From NCBI RefSeq assembly GCF_024609215.1, contig NZ_JANIPD030000040.1, positions 61,879 through 125,878 of the forward strand: a stretch of DNA of 64,000 nt. Reading direction: 5' to 3'. Made by a program: the position numbers and the translations under genes. The DNA comes from Curtanaerobium respiraculi. GTDB lineage: Bacteria; Actinomycetota; Coriobacteriia; Coriobacteriales; Eggerthellaceae. This document shows positions 9,495 through 18,432 of the stretch, piece after piece. Below the pieces are notes generated by a model that was not told the origin of the DNA, made no database searches, and saw only the letters and a program-made list of their open reading frames with translations. Positions within the stretch are counted from its first letter, which is position 1, and every line of letters starts with the position of its first letter.

Positions 9495-9968
9495 ATGTCC
9501 ACCACGCTTGCATTCGCGACGAGCGCAATCACGCTCGCCCTCGTCCTGTACACCATCGGCGTCATGTGGGAGCGCAACAGCGAAAGCGGCTTGCGCCCCG
9601 TCCATCTGCTGTTCTTCATCGGCGGTCTCACCTTCGATGCGATTGGCACGTCATTGATGGGCGCGATTGCCCAGACTTCGGACGCGGTTGCCTCGACGCA
9701 TCTGATCACGGGCTCGCTGGCACTGGCCCTGATGCTGGGACATGCCCTGTGGGCGACCATCGTCCTTATCCGCAACAATCCGGAAAGCAAGCAGCGCTTC
9801 CATAAGTTGAGCACGGCGGTCTGGCTGTTCTGGCTGGTCCCCTACGCAGGCGGCATGTTCATGGGAGTGCCCGCCCTGCACTTCGGCGACGCGCAATCCC
9901 TGCTCGCCGCCACGGCGGTTGCCGGGGTCGTCGGCATGCTCCTGATGCGCAAATCCCTCCGCGCGTAA
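9495..9968 (+). CDS. TIGR03987/HsmA-like small membrane protein
   Basis: 157 aa with five probable membrane helices. The start at 9495 follows AAGGAG. The pattern (VMWERNSESGLRPVHLLFF, then LTFDAIGTSLM and HLITGSLALALM) resembles the TIGR03987 family of uncharacterised membrane proteins. A His/Trp pattern in the helices hints at cofactor or quinone contact, but this is only inference. It has its own upstream region and no operon partner. Confidence 0.65.
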   Translation: MSTTLAFATSAITLALVLYTIGVMWERNSESGLRPVHLLFFIGGLTFDAIGTSLMGAIAQTSDAVASTHLITGSLALALMLGHALWATIVLIRNNPESKQRFHKLSTAVWLFWLVPYAGGMFMGVPALHFGDAQSLLAATAVAGVVGMLLMRKSLRA

Positions 9969-10159
9969 AACGATCCGGAGCGCGGCGACACCGTCGCGCC
10001 CCTGCTGCAGGCCGGCACGTGCTGCATGGATTCCGGGCGGCGGTGATTTCACCGCCTGTTCTGCAGCATGGATCCTGACATGGCGTGAAGATGTCGGCGG
10101 GTGGCTTGCAATCGTGCCGTCTCATGCCACCGCGTGCCGCGCCCTAAGCGTCTTCTTGG

Positions 10160-10252
10160 TGGGGTACCCATGATCTTGCCCGCCGCCGCATAGTTGTAAT
10201 CCGACGCGGCGAGTGCATCCGAGACTATCCGTCTTTCCTCGCGTTCGTACAT
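10160..10252 (-). pseudogene. possible transposase helix-turn-helix remnant
   Basis: The frame gives MYEREERRIVSDALAASDYN then YAAAGKIMGTP, resembling the N-terminal helix-turn-helix of IS3-type OrfA proteins, after which homology stops. It sits in the otherwise empty 9969-10427 gap. Low confidence because it is short. Confidence 0.25.
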
Positions 10253-10427
10253 ACGACGGCAGCTCTTTTTGCTGCAAATGGGGTGATGTTTCAGTGATGT
10301 ACGTGACTGGCGATATACACGGTGTCTTGCTTGGCTGGCTGACTGACAGGGGGCCGCTCCGTTCCCTGTGCATTTCCGCTGACCTGCGCGTGCGCTACAC
10401 TGGGCACAGCTTGAAAGAGGGGTTGTT

Positions 10428-10820
10428 ATGAAGACATTCGAGCTGAGCACGCCGGCCTACGATCTGATCGACATCACGCGGCAGGTCGAGCAGGCGGTTG
10501 CGGAGTCGGGCGTGCAGGAGGGGCTTTGCTGCGTGTACTGCCCGCACACCACTGCCGCGATCACCATCAACGAGAACGCGGATCCTGATGTGGTGCACGA
10601 TTTGCTGCTGGCTCTGGGCGACACGTTCCCCGATCGCGCCGCCTTCCGCCATATGGAAGGGAACAGCCACGCCCATCTGAAGAGCAGTGTGATGGGGTGC
10701 AGCGAGACCATCCCCGTATCCAGCGGCCGCCTGGCGCTGGGCACGTGGCAGGGCGTGTACTTCTGCGAATTCGACGGTCCGCGCCATCGCCGTTTCTTCG
10801 TGCAGGTTGTCGGCAGCTGA
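10428..10820 (+). CDS. yjbQ: YjbQ/UPF0047 family protein
   Basis: 130 aa, full length for UPF0047. Family landmarks are CPHTTAAITINENADPDV, the HMEGNSHAHLKSSVMGCSE block and the C-terminal LGTWQGVYFCEFDGPRHRRF. The conserved His and acidic residues form the presumed metal or phosphate site. Some members have thiamin-phosphate synthase side activity, but the physiological role is unsettled. AGAGGGG precedes the ATG. A DUF5714 gene follows after 25 bp, probably in one transcript. Confidence 0.9.
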   Translation: MKTFELSTPAYDLIDITRQVEQAVAESGVQEGLCCVYCPHTTAAITINENADPDVVHDLLLALGDTFPDRAAFRHMEGNSHAHLKSSVMGCSETIPVSSGRLALGTWQGVYFCEFDGPRHRRFFVQVVGS

Positions 10821-10845
10821 TGCGCGCCAGAAAAGGAGAACGAGC

Positions 10846-11427
10846 ATGGACCTGAAAGAGAACAGCCTGGTCTGGGCGCGCGAGAAGTGCCTGGGTACCC
10901 AGAGCCCGAACCCCGGTGAACTGCTGGAGGAGCTGATGGCGAATCCCAAGTGCGCGGCGTTCGGCCCGGCGCACCACTTTCTTGTCGGCGCGGCGCTCAC
11001 CACGAGCCTGGATCGCGCGAAGGACGAAGGCGGCGCGAAGCTCGAGGCGGATTTGGAAGAGCTGTTCGCCCGATCGTTGCAGCTTCCCGGTGCCGCCTGC
11101 GCCAAGTGGGGAATCTGCGCCGCCGCGATCTCGGCCGGCATGGTGTACTCCATTGCCGCTGGCACCGCGCCGCTCAAGCGCGAGGGCTGGAGCGAAGGCC
11201 AGGCCATGGTCGCTTCTATCACCGCCCAGATTGCGCAGGCGGGCGCGCCCCGCTGCTGCAAGCGCGACGCGCGCATCGCGGTCGAGCATGCAACGGAAGT
11301 CTTCACCCGCGACTTCGGCGTAGCCTTCCCACCTGTGAAAGGTCCCCGAAAAGCCTGCGCGGTCGCAGATCAGAACACCGTCTGCATCGGCACAGCCTGT
11401 CCCTACTTCGCCTCCGACTCGGCCTAA
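10846..11427 (+). CDS. DUF5714-like cysteine-rich protein
   Basis: 193 aa from the ATG at 10846, preceded by AAAGGAG; an upstream in-frame start at 10807 overlaps yjbQ and lacks a site. The central block LPGAACAKWGICAAAISAGM followed by a GTAPLK motif resembles the conserved core of DUF5714, found in methanogens and anaerobes. Further Cys residues (PRCCKRD, ACPYF) suggest a metal or Fe-S site. Function unknown. It is co-directional with yjbQ. Confidence 0.6.
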   Translation: MDLKENSLVWAREKCLGTQSPNPGELLEELMANPKCAAFGPAHHFLVGAALTTSLDRAKDEGGAKLEADLEELFARSLQLPGAACAKWGICAAAISAGMVYSIAAGTAPLKREGWSEGQAMVASITAQIAQAGAPRCCKRDARIAVEHATEVFTRDFGVAFPPVKGPRKACAVADQNTVCIGTACPYFASDSA

Positions 11428-11438
11428 CTCGTCAAGCG

Positions 11439-11525
11439 TCAGGTTAGGTTGATGTGGCAGTATCCGTCGGGGTGCTTCTTGAGGTAGTCCTGGTGTAGGG
11501 CTCGGCTCCATCGCAAGCTGGTTGA
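11439..11525 (-). pseudogene. msrA: msrA 3' remnant
   Basis: A short minus-strand frame encodes ALHQDYLKKHPDGYCHINLT and then stops. HQDYLxKxPxGYCHI is the C-terminal signature of peptide-methionine (S)-S-oxide reductase MsrA. The rest of the gene, including the catalytic Cys, is absent from the sequence upstream. It is a deletion remnant. Confidence 0.6.
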
Positions 11526-11839
11526 CCACCTCCCTTACGTGAGGCTAGATGCGCCAATATCGAGGCTCGTCAATTCCGCATCGGATTTCTCCGGCTGGTT
11601 TGCGCTATATATCGGTCCGCCAACTTTTGGGCGCCTGTTGGGGTGCGCATGAGATGGCATGGTGGCTTCCCGATTTTTTACGATCTGGGAAAACACGCGT
11701 TGCGTTTGCTTTCCCCGTCCCATTTTTCGGAAACAGGAGCTGACCAAGAATTGCGGACTGCAGATTCTGGCTCACAGACACGGAACGGTGCGATAATGAA
11801 AAGCGAAAAGGCAACCGGATGCTGAAGGAGGTGAGGCCG

Positions 11840-12433
11840 ATGTCGAAGAAGCGCAAGCGAACGGGGAGGGAATCCCCAGTCTGGCACCGAAGCGCGGAGC
11901 AGGTGACGCTCGACGCGATGCCTAAGTACAACCCGTACGCCATCGGGCACGGAGTCCACGGCGACGTGAAGTACAATCGCGCTAAAGAGCGGAACACGTG
12001 GAAGCGCGAACAGCGACAGGAGGGGGCCTCTCGGGGCCCCTTCCTTATGGCCTTCTCTCCTAGAGGCCTCATTCCCCGCAGCTCGACGTTTGCAAGAGCA
12101 GCTCAAGGGCTATTTCGTCACGGGCGGTATGCCCGATGTGGTGAATGCGTGGGCACAGACTCACGATGTCGCCGAAGTCGAGCGCGCCTTGTCGGACTTG
12201 CTCGATTCTTACGAGAGAGACTTTGCAAAGCACGCCGGGGCTGCCCAGTTCGCGAAGATCTCGGCGATCTGGCAATCCCTTCCGTCCCAGCTGGCGCGCG
12301 AGGCGCATCGTCCAATATCCTCCCGAGCATATCTGGCAATCCCTTCCGTCCCAGCTGGCGCGCGAGAACAAGAAGTTCCTGTACGGGCTGGTGCGTAAAG
12401 GGGCGCGGGCGCGTGAGTATGAAGACGCTATAG
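11840..12433 (+). CDS. small basic conserved protein with run-on C-terminus
   Basis: The start at 11840 has GGAGG 10 bases upstream. The first ~75 residues (MSKKRKRTGRESPVWHRSAE, then DAMPKYNPYAIGHGVHGD and KYNRAKERNTWKREQRQEG) look like a genuine lysine/arginine-rich small protein, with an internal HG-rich motif also familiar from small Coriobacteria proteins. After about position 12065 the frame runs, out of phase, through the broken DUF4143 gene, so the last ~120 residues are probably an accident of fusion. Function unknown. Confidence 0.45.
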   Translation: MSKKRKRTGRESPVWHRSAEQVTLDAMPKYNPYAIGHGVHGDVKYNRAKERNTWKREQRQEGASRGPFLMAFSPRGLIPRSSTFARAAQGLFRHGRYARCGECVGTDSRCRRSRARLVGLARFLRERLCKARRGCPVREDLGDLAIPSVPAGARGASSNILPSISGNPFRPSWRARTRSSCTGWCVKGRGRVSMKTL

Positions 12434-12948
12434 AGTGGCTGCGCAGCGCCGGCCTGGTGCATCGCGTGGGGCGTATCGAAAAGCCCGGCATTCCCTTAAA
12501 CTCCTATGTCGATAAGAAGGCCTTCAAGCTGTACAGCCTGGATGTTGGCTGCGTACGCAGGATGGCGCGCCTCGACCCTTCCGCCTACCTGCAGGGTTCG
12601 CGGCTGTTTGAGGAATTCGAGGGTGCGCTCGCGGAGAATTACGTGCTGCAGGAGCTTGTGGCAGAAGCGGGGGAGGAGCCTCTCTACTGGATGTGGGACA
12701 AGCCGAAGCACGAGGTTGATTTCATCGTGCAGCATGCAGGCAGGATAGTGCCGTGCGAGGTAAAAGCGGGCGGGAATGTGACCGCGAAGAGCTTGGCGTA
12801 CTACCGGAAAAAGTACGCCGACCGAACCCCAATCGCTGTGCGCTACTCTCTTCGCAACCTGGCGCTGGACGGGGGTGTGCTCAACATACCCTTGTACCTG
12901 GCATCACGCACGTCCTGCTTGTTGGATGCTACGTTGAAGTCCTTCTAG
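12069..12948 (+). pseudogene. DUF4143 ATPase remnant, frameshifted by a 64-bp duplication
   Basis: Only the C-terminal half of an AAA_14/DUF4143 ATPase remains. It opens as YFVTGGMPDVVNAWAQTHDV in one frame and continues from about 12330 in another as LARENKKFLYGLVRKGARAR through to the nuclease-like LYWMWDKPKHEVDFIV and CEVKAGG. The switch coincides with a 36-bp direct repeat (12267-12302 and 12331-12366), whose 64-bp offset is not a multiple of three. The Walker A domain is absent. The intact paralogue lies at 13352-14647. Confidence 0.85.
12267..12366 (+). repeat. 36-bp direct repeat with 28-bp spacer
   Basis: ATCTGGCAATCCCTTCCGTC plus the next 16 bases occur at 12267-12302 and again at 12331-12366, separated by 28 unrelated bases. 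It creates the frameshift in the DUF4143 remnant. Confidence 0.9.
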
Positions 12949-12950
12949 AG

Positions 12951-12987
12951 CCGCGCCCCGCATTCGCGAATGCGGGGCGCGGTTTTT
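12951..12987 (+). terminator. intrinsic terminator
   Basis: A perfect 16-bp inverted repeat (left arm CCGCGCCCCGCATTCG, 12951-12966) is followed by five T. It lies just after the DUF4143 remnant stop and is one of the clearest terminators in the window. Confidence 0.9.
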
Positions 12988-13156
12988 GGCTGCTGGGATG
13001 CTATGCTCTGACAAGCGAAGAACTCTGAGGAAAAGGGGAGCTTTCTCTCGTTTGGCATTTGATGGATAGATTTTACGATGCGGCAAAGACGATCGGAAGT
13101 ACCGAATATTGTCGTAGGCGCTACGCTAAATCGTACCTATGCAGGTGGAGGTGCAC

Positions 13157-13324
13157 ATGGCGAACAAGAGGAAGGCTGTGGACGACACGGTGGTTGTCGA
13201 GCATCCTCGAGCGTGTGAGCGCTCCCAACGGAACCGGTTGATGCCTTCCGTGGGGGTGAATCTTGCTGTAAAGCAATTTTCAGTCGAAAATTGTGGTAGA
13301 CTCACACAAAATTCCGCCGAATAA
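13157..13324 (+). CDS. possible small protein, unrecognised
   Basis: 55 aa from an ATG with GGTGGAGG five bases upstream; charged N-terminus MANKRKAVDDTVVVEHPRAC, with no known motif. It ends 27 bp before the AAA/DUF4143 gene. It may be a truncated gene or leader; retained mainly for its ribosome site. Confidence 0.25.
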   Translation: MANKRKAVDDTVVVEHPRACERSQRNRLMPSVGVNLAVKQFSVENCGRLTQNSAE

Positions 13325-13351
13325 TGTGTGTTTTAAATAAGGGAGGCTGCG

Positions 13352-14647
13352 ATGAGGCGCTTTCTGATTGAGGAATTGGCCGTTTGGAAGGACTCGCCAA
13401 ATCGCAAACCTCTTGTGCTGCGCGGCGCACGTCAAGTCGGGAAAACTTGGCTGCTGCAGGAGTTCGGAAGAACCCATTTCGAAAATGTGGCCTATGTGCG
13501 GCTCGAGGACAATGCGGCAATGGCGCAATTGTTCGATGGGTCGCTGGAGCCAGCACGACTGATTTCCGGCATATCGGCCCAGACGGGAGAGCGAATCGAG
13601 GAAGGGAAGACGCTTATTGTCCTCGACGAAGTGCAGGCAGTCCCTCGCGCTCTCACCGCGCTTAAGTACTTCTGCGAAGACGCGCCCGAATACGCAGTCG
13701 CCGTTGCAGGGTCCTTGCTGGGTGTGGCCCTGAATTCCGGCATCTCCTTTCCTGTTGGCAAGGTCACTTTCCTAGATCTCCATCCGTTGAATTTCCGCGA
13801 GTTCCTGATTGCCGTTGGGCAGGAGCGGATGGAACAATGCCTTCGCGCACATGACCTTGATATGCTCAACGTTTTCAAGGAACGATTTCAAGATCTTCTG
13901 CGCGTGTATTATTTCGTCGGCGGAATGCCTGAAGCAGTGAGCGCTTATGCAGACGGTCGGGGATTCGCTGAAATCCGCCAGGTGCAACAGGACATCGTGC
14001 AGGCATACCGGGGCGATTTCGCAAAGCATGCCGGCACCACCGTGGGGGAGCGCTGCCGCCTGATATTCGATTCATTGCCGCGCCACCTTGCCAAAGAGAA
14101 CAAGAAGTTTGTGTATGGCGTGGTGAAAAAGGGGGCACGCGGACGCGATCTAGATGATGCGCTGCAGTTTTTGTGCGACTCGGGTATCACGGTGAAGGTT
14201 AATCGGGTGTCCCGCGCGGGCCTGCCTCTTGCCGCGTACGAGGATGAATCCGCGTTCAAGCTGTTTTGCGTGGACGTAGGCCTTCTGGGGGCGCTGGCCG
14301 GAGTTGGCAGTGCCATGATTATCGACGGGAACGAACTGTTCACGCATTTCAAAGGCGCATTGGCCGAGCAGTACGTATGCCAGCAGATCATTTCCGATTG
14401 CGGGTTCTTCCCCTATTACTGGTCTGCGGCAAAAAGCTCGGGTGAAATCGATTTCATTATCCAGCGCGGTAGCGAAATCGTGCCTGTGGAAGTGAAGGCC
14501 GAGGAGAATCTTCGGGCCAAAAGCCTGGCACAATTCTGCCGTGACAATGAGCTCGCAAATGGAGTCAGGCTCTCGCTTTCGGGCTATCGAGAAGAATCCT
14601 GGATGACGAACATCCCGCTCTACGCTGTTTGTTTTCTGCGGCCGTGA
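13352..14647 (+). CDS. AAA_14/DUF4143 ATPase
   Basis: 431 aa, normal length for this prokaryotic STAND-like ATPase family. Walker A is RGARQVGKTWLL (~25-36), Walker B TLIVLDEVQ (~89-97), sensor-like AVAGSLLGV (~116-124). The DUF4143 C-terminal half contains KGALAEQYVCQQI and the restriction-fold motif SGEIDFIIQRGSEIVPVEVK, whose D...E...K spacing resembles a PD-(D/E)XK nuclease core. Family members are widespread accessory genes with uncertain function. GGGAGG precedes the ATG. A decayed paralogue lies just upstream, so the pair probably arose by duplication or separate acquisition. Confidence 0.9.
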   Translation: MRRFLIEELAVWKDSPNRKPLVLRGARQVGKTWLLQEFGRTHFENVAYVRLEDNAAMAQLFDGSLEPARLISGISAQTGERIEEGKTLIVLDEVQAVPRALTALKYFCEDAPEYAVAVAGSLLGVALNSGISFPVGKVTFLDLHPLNFREFLIAVGQERMEQCLRAHDLDMLNVFKERFQDLLRVYYFVGGMPEAVSAYADGRGFAEIRQVQQDIVQAYRGDFAKHAGTTVGERCRLIFDSLPRHLAKENKKFVYGVVKKGARGRDLDDALQFLCDSGITVKVNRVSRAGLPLAAYEDESAFKLFCVDVGLLGALAGVGSAMIIDGNELFTHFKGALAEQYVCQQIISDCGFFPYYWSAAKSSGEIDFIIQRGSEIVPVEVKAEENLRAKSLAQFCRDNELANGVRLSLSGYREESWMTNIPLYAVCFLRP

Positions 14648-14824
14648 GACGCCGATTCGCCTCCTCTGGTGGTCCTGGGTTCCGCCGTGCGCGACCGTCT
14701 TATCCGGGTTGCCGAGTTCCTTTGCATGCGGGACAGGTAGCGCGGGAGGGATCGCGGACGGCTGCGGTGGTTGCATGAGGCCGTCGCGTCCGGGTGAGCG
14801 GCTGGGGGGCGGCCGGCCGGTGCG

Positions 14825-15547
14825 TTAGAACTCGCGGCGGGCGTAGAGTTTCAGGCTGATGCGCCAGCTGACCGCCAGCAACACCGCGATGACGGCGACC
14901 GTTATGGCAAGTAAGGCGATCAACACCCCCATCTGGGATGATGCAAGCTCCGGCGCGACGGCGTGCAGCGCGTCCTTGAAGTCGAAGAACGAGGCGATCT
15001 TCCCCGCCACCTGCAGCATGAGCCCCGCCGTGCACATGATGGCAAGCGGCAGGGCCTGCGCGACCAACGATGCCTCTTTCATAGCGAGCAGCGGTGTGGC
15101 GATCGCAGCGGCCAAGGCGGTGATGCAGGCGACGAAAACCATGATGATGAGCGAGAACGCCACCATGTCCATACCGCCCGTTATCGATGCGATCCCTTCG
15201 ACTTCTCCGTGCAAATTCCCCGTTGCCGCACCGGCTGCGATGGAAAGCGCCCATCCGCAGAGTATGCCGCCGATAAGGCACAGGACCGTTCCCGTGTACC
15301 TGCCGTTGATGAGATCGCGTCGGGAATGCAGCATCGTCGCCCGAAGCCTTCCCCAGTCGTTCTTCTCGTCGACCGCCCATTGGTTGATGGAGAACGAATA
15401 GGGGATGAACATGGCAAGCGGCGCTCCCGCGAGAAACGGCGCATTTCCCCAATAGGCCATCAGGATGCCGACGATGGGGCAGAGGATGCAAAGCGAGAGG
15501 AGCGAATTCCTCATCGAGACGAAATCGGTTCTCATCGAGGCGTTCAT
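14825..15547 (-). CDS. ABC-2 type exporter permease
   Basis: 240 aa with six likely membrane helices and no binding-protein-dependent EAA motif; overall pattern of ABC-2 family permeases that pair with a soluble ATPase. The ATG at 15547 overlaps the stop of the ATPase gene by 4 bp, so the two were translationally coupled. Because the ATPase lacks its nucleotide-binding P-loop, the exporter is probably non-functional unless another ATPase substitutes. Confidence 0.75.
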   Translation of the reverse strand: MNASMRTDFVSMRNSLLSLCILCPIVGILMAYWGNAPFLAGAPLAMFIPYSFSINQWAVDEKNDWGRLRATMLHSRRDLINGRYTGTVLCLIGGILCGWALSIAAGAATGNLHGEVEGIASITGGMDMVAFSLIIMVFVACITALAAAIATPLLAMKEASLVAQALPLAIMCTAGLMLQVAGKIASFFDFKDALHAVAPELASSQMGVLIALLAITVAVIAVLLAVSWRISLKLYARREF

Positions 15548-16020
15548 AGCTCGTTCCTTCCCAATGTCATTAGCAGATACGTTTCGATGGTCGCAGGATC
15601 GCAGGGGATGCGGGGGAATTCCCGCGCGAACGCGAAGCGGTCGGGCACGAGCACATCCGTGCTGTAAGCTTTTTTAGCCACCTCCACGTTTTCGCGCGAG
15701 AGGTATCCCGATCCCTCGAGCGTTGCAAAATCGGCCGCGGAGCACCGCGCGATGCCGGCGAGCCCGCTGATGTCGTCTTTGGAGAGGGAGAACGCGATGC
15801 GCCCCTTATCGATGCACGTGATGGTGTCCGCGCATTCTTCCAGGTCGGAGGTGATGTGGGTGGAGAGCAGGATGCCGCGCCGCCCGTCCGAGACGAAATC
15901 TCGGAGCACATCCACCGTCTCCGCCCGCGCCAGGGGGTCCAAGCCGGCGGTCGCCTCGTCGAGCAGGAGCAGTTTGGGGACGTGGGCCAGGACGAAGGCG
16001 AGCTGCTGAATCTGCGTCAT
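15544..16020 (-). pseudogene. ABC transporter ATPase, 5'-truncated
   Basis: The visible frame starts near the signature helix (MTQIQQLAFVLAHVP) and retains Walker B LLLLDEATAGLDP and the H-loop ILLSTHITSDLEE, plus ~70 C-terminal residues. Walker A, Q-loop and the first ~120 residues are missing; the frame runs back to about 16090 without family sequence, then meets the unrelated AAA ATPase gene. A deletion joining the two loci is the simplest reading. Partner permease lies immediately downstream. Confidence 0.8.
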
Positions 16021-16132
16021 CGACGATGCTTCCTTCGGTAAGCGGCGGTGGGGCGCTGTCCGTCGTCGCAGACCACGCTCTAAGCTGTTGCATTGCTTTC
16101 CCGCGGCGGCGTCCGGCCCCGTCTCGCTTCCT

Positions 16133-17233
16133 TTAGCCGTTCTTCAAGTAGCCTCCCAGATAGGGGACGGCGAATGCTATCTTGCCGCGTCCCGCGGCTT
16201 CGATCACGCCCGCGTCGATAAGGCGGCGACGGTATTTTTGAGCATAGTCTTGCGACACCCCCATGCGTGTCGCAACATCCGCTATGGCGCTTGGCCCCTC
16301 GTCCTCCGCCATGGCGGCCAGGAAATCGGCATCGCGATGGGAGAGCGCTGCCAACGTCGTCTCGCACACATCCATCCGAAAATAGGCTCGCGCCTCGTCG
16401 ATCGCCGCATCCAGCTCTTTTCGTTCGACTTTGCCGCTGTCTCGCGCATATGCGCAGATGTAGTGGCCGACGAGTTGGAGCATGTAGGGCGATCCTTGGA
16501 CCGCATTCGACGCCTCGTGCCGCAAGTCCGGGGCAATGGCGACGCCGAGCTCATCGAACGCTTGGAGGAAGAACGCATCCACGTCGCCGCGTGCCAAGGG
16601 CGGGAGCTCCACCTTGCGGGCGCGGTTCAAAAACGTGAGAACCTTGTCGTTGAGCGTGGCGGAAACCGCGCCGGGCAGGCCCGCCATGACCAGGGCGACG
16701 TCGAGCCCCTCGCCCACGAGCTCCTGGTAAGCGATCACGAGCTGGCGGATCTCAGTCGAGCTGGCTTGGAGCTCATCGATCAGTATGACGATCCCCCGGC
16801 CTCGTTCGCTCAGTCTCCGCGCCAGGCTTGCGAGCTTGTACTCGAACGTCTTGGACTCCTGGACGTCGCGTGTGAACTGAAGGCCTGCCGAAAAGCCGAG
16901 GGCGCCCACCGAACCCCCTGAGACGTAACTCGTCTTATTGTGGACATATTTTTCCCCGTCGTCCTGCACCTTTTCGACAACACGCTCCAACATGCCCTCC
17001 GAGGCGATCGTGGGGGAAGCGACGACATAGCCTTGCTGACGGGCGCGATCTGCGAATTCCCACAGCAGCACGGTTTTGCCGCTGCCTCGTTGCCCCAGTA
17101 CAACGATTGCACGGTCTTTGCTGCCGGGCTTTGACCTAAGAGCGCTCTCGAATGCGCGCAGGATCGGCTCGCGGCCGACGAGATGCGACGGGCGATTGCC
17201 GAAGGCAGGCGAGAAAATGAAATCGATGACCAT
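16133..17233 (-). CDS. AAA ATPase with C-terminal winged helix
   Basis: 366 aa. Walker A VVLGQRGSGKTVLL (~44-57), Walker B GIVILIDELQ (~146-155), then a helical lid and a C-terminal winged-helix region with ADVATRMGVSQDYAQKYRRR. The layout resembles Orc1/Cdc6-like or AAA_16 proteins seen in accessory regions. GATGGAGG precedes the ATG. Upstream is an unusual purine-rich tandem repeat (17245-17282). No partner effector is apparent, so the role is unknown. Confidence 0.8.
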   Translation of the reverse strand: MVIDFIFSPAFGNRPSHLVGREPILRAFESALRSKPGSKDRAIVVLGQRGSGKTVLLWEFADRARQQGYVVASPTIASEGMLERVVEKVQDDGEKYVHNKTSYVSGGSVGALGFSAGLQFTRDVQESKTFEYKLASLARRLSERGRGIVILIDELQASSTEIRQLVIAYQELVGEGLDVALVMAGLPGAVSATLNDKVLTFLNRARKVELPPLARGDVDAFFLQAFDELGVAIAPDLRHEASNAVQGSPYMLQLVGHYICAYARDSGKVERKELDAAIDEARAYFRMDVCETTLAALSHRDADFLAAMAEDEGPSAIADVATRMGVSQDYAQKYRRRLIDAGVIEAAGRGKIAFAVPYLGGYLKNG

Positions 17234-17244
17234 GATGCCTCCAT

Positions 17245-17282
17245 CTTTTCCTTTTTTCCTATTCTTTCCTTTTTTTCCTATT
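17245..17282 (-). repeat. purine-rich 19-bp tandem repeat before an ATPase start
   Basis: On the minus strand two adjacent units of form AATAGG-A(6-7)-GGAAAAG-like sequence lie ~12 bp upstream of the AAA ATPase ATG. Length changes in the A runs could alter leader spacing or promoter strength. Confidence 0.6.
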
Positions 17283-17330
17283 TGTCAATTTTCGCGTGCG
17301 TCGAGTGCATTCCGGGGTTGCCGTGCGTGC

Positions 17331-17366
17331 CGCAATGGCACTGCGCCCCGCAATGGCACTGCGCCC
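17331..17366 (+). repeat. 18-bp tandem duplication
   Basis: Two perfect adjacent copies of CGCAATGGCACTGCGCCC. No gene is disrupted. Confidence 0.85.
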
Positions 17367-17412
17367 CGCGATTGACCGCAGGGCGCAGGGACTTCGGGGA
17401 TGCGATTTGGAT

Positions 17413-17625
17413 CTAATCGAGTTGTGCCAGATAGTATTCGAGCGATCGCCGCGGCATCTGGCCGGGTTGCGCTTCAACGCGGTTACAGGTTGCCGATTCC
17501 GACTCGTCCATGAGCGCAATGTCGTTCGCCGCTGCCGCAGCGGAAAGGGAGCCGCAAGCCGCAACCGCCTTGAGCACCTGCTCGTCGGTCAACAAGTTGC
17601 CTTTCTCGTCTTTCCATATGCGCAT
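17413..17625 (-). CDS. small protein coupled to fic remnant
   Basis: 70 aa, starting 1 bp after the Fic stop codon, so translation is probably coupled. It begins MRIWKDEKGNLLTDEQVLKA, contains an Ala-rich helix, and ends in a charged tail. No known antitoxin motif (S/TxxxE/DG) was found, so antitoxin identity is not supported. It could be a partner of the former Fic protein. Confidence 0.45.
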   Translation of the reverse strand: MRIWKDEKGNLLTDEQVLKAVAACGSLSAAAAANDIALMDESESATCNRVEAQPGQMPRRSLEYYLAQLD

Positions 17626-17626
17626 G

Positions 17627-17926
17627 CTACGATCTGCCTCTCCAGTCGGAAATGCAGGCGATCTTCAGGAAAGCTTCCGGTGCGTCCAGGTCGCCTTCGC
17701 GATGGAAGGCGTCGAGGGCGCCGTAGTACGCCAGACGCTGTTCTTCACGGATTGCCACGGGCGGGTGATTCCGTCGTAGCAGCTCGCGGTTCATAAGGAG
17801 CCGCGCAACGCGCCCGTTCCCGTCGGCAAACGGGTGGATTCCTACGAGTCGCGCGTGCGCGAACGCTGCAATCGTGAGCGCTTCCCACCACGCAACGCAT
17901 CGGTTATGCGCAGCTTCGATTTGCAC
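17627..17926 (-). pseudogene. Fic domain protein, 5'-truncated
   Basis: 99 aa from a GTG preceded by AAGGAGGCGCC. It contains an intact Fic active-site loop HPFADGNGRVARLLMN with catalytic His, metal-binding Asp and both phosphate-binding residues. The usual N-terminal ~150 residues of this class (including the region before the HPF helix) are missing; upstream sequence is not family-like. The strong ribosome site raises the possibility that a mini-Fic core is still made. Without the regulatory helix it could be either inactive or unrestrained. Confidence 0.7.
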
Positions 17927-17936
17927 GGCGCCTCCT

Positions 17937-18120
17937 TGCGTGGGTATCGTACCATGGGAGCGACCGTTCGGCGTTGGCACCGGGGGAGAGCCCGAGGCTC
18001 TGTCATCGTAAGACGGGTTGCAGTAATCAGGGGCGTGCAGTGTTTGCGAAAAGGCAAGGACGCTCGCGGCGGAGGAGTCTGTCAGCTACAAGGTTTACGC
18101 GCGATGCTTATGAGGGGAGA
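17937..18120. other. gap, decayed sequence
   Basis: Upstream region of the fic remnant. No gene or clear promoter is recognised. Confidence 0.4.
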
Positions 18121-18232
18121 CTGTCTCGAAACTCCCTCTGAGACTTCTGTTCATATGACATATAGTGTTTCAATAAACATATAGATACTATGTGATGTAT
18201 GCTTGAACAGATTGATAGGAGTTTCTAGACAG
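18121..18232 (+). repeat. 112-bp MITE-like element, family C copy 1
   Basis: AT-rich, bounded by CTGTCTCGAAACTC and GAGTTTCTAGACAG (14-bp inverted ends, one mismatch). The reverse complement matches 51417-51528, which has the same length. No coding capacity. Confidence 0.85.
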
Positions 18233-18432
18233 CCTGAGGGGGGCAAATCCGGACAGCCTCGATAACCGATAATCTCGCGAAGGAGGGGATGGCGGAAGGG
18301 GGCGGCATACGGGGCTTGGCATCGCCGCGGACTTGAAGAGGCGTTGCGGGGTGGATCGCGGAGAACGGTGAGCACGTGCTGCACGCAGAGAACCGGCGTA
18401 CGCTGCAACAGGGTGCAAGCGCACTGCGAGAC
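18233..18432. other. gap downstream of znuB
   Basis: No gene seen. No clear terminator for the zur-znu operon was found here. Confidence 0.4.
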
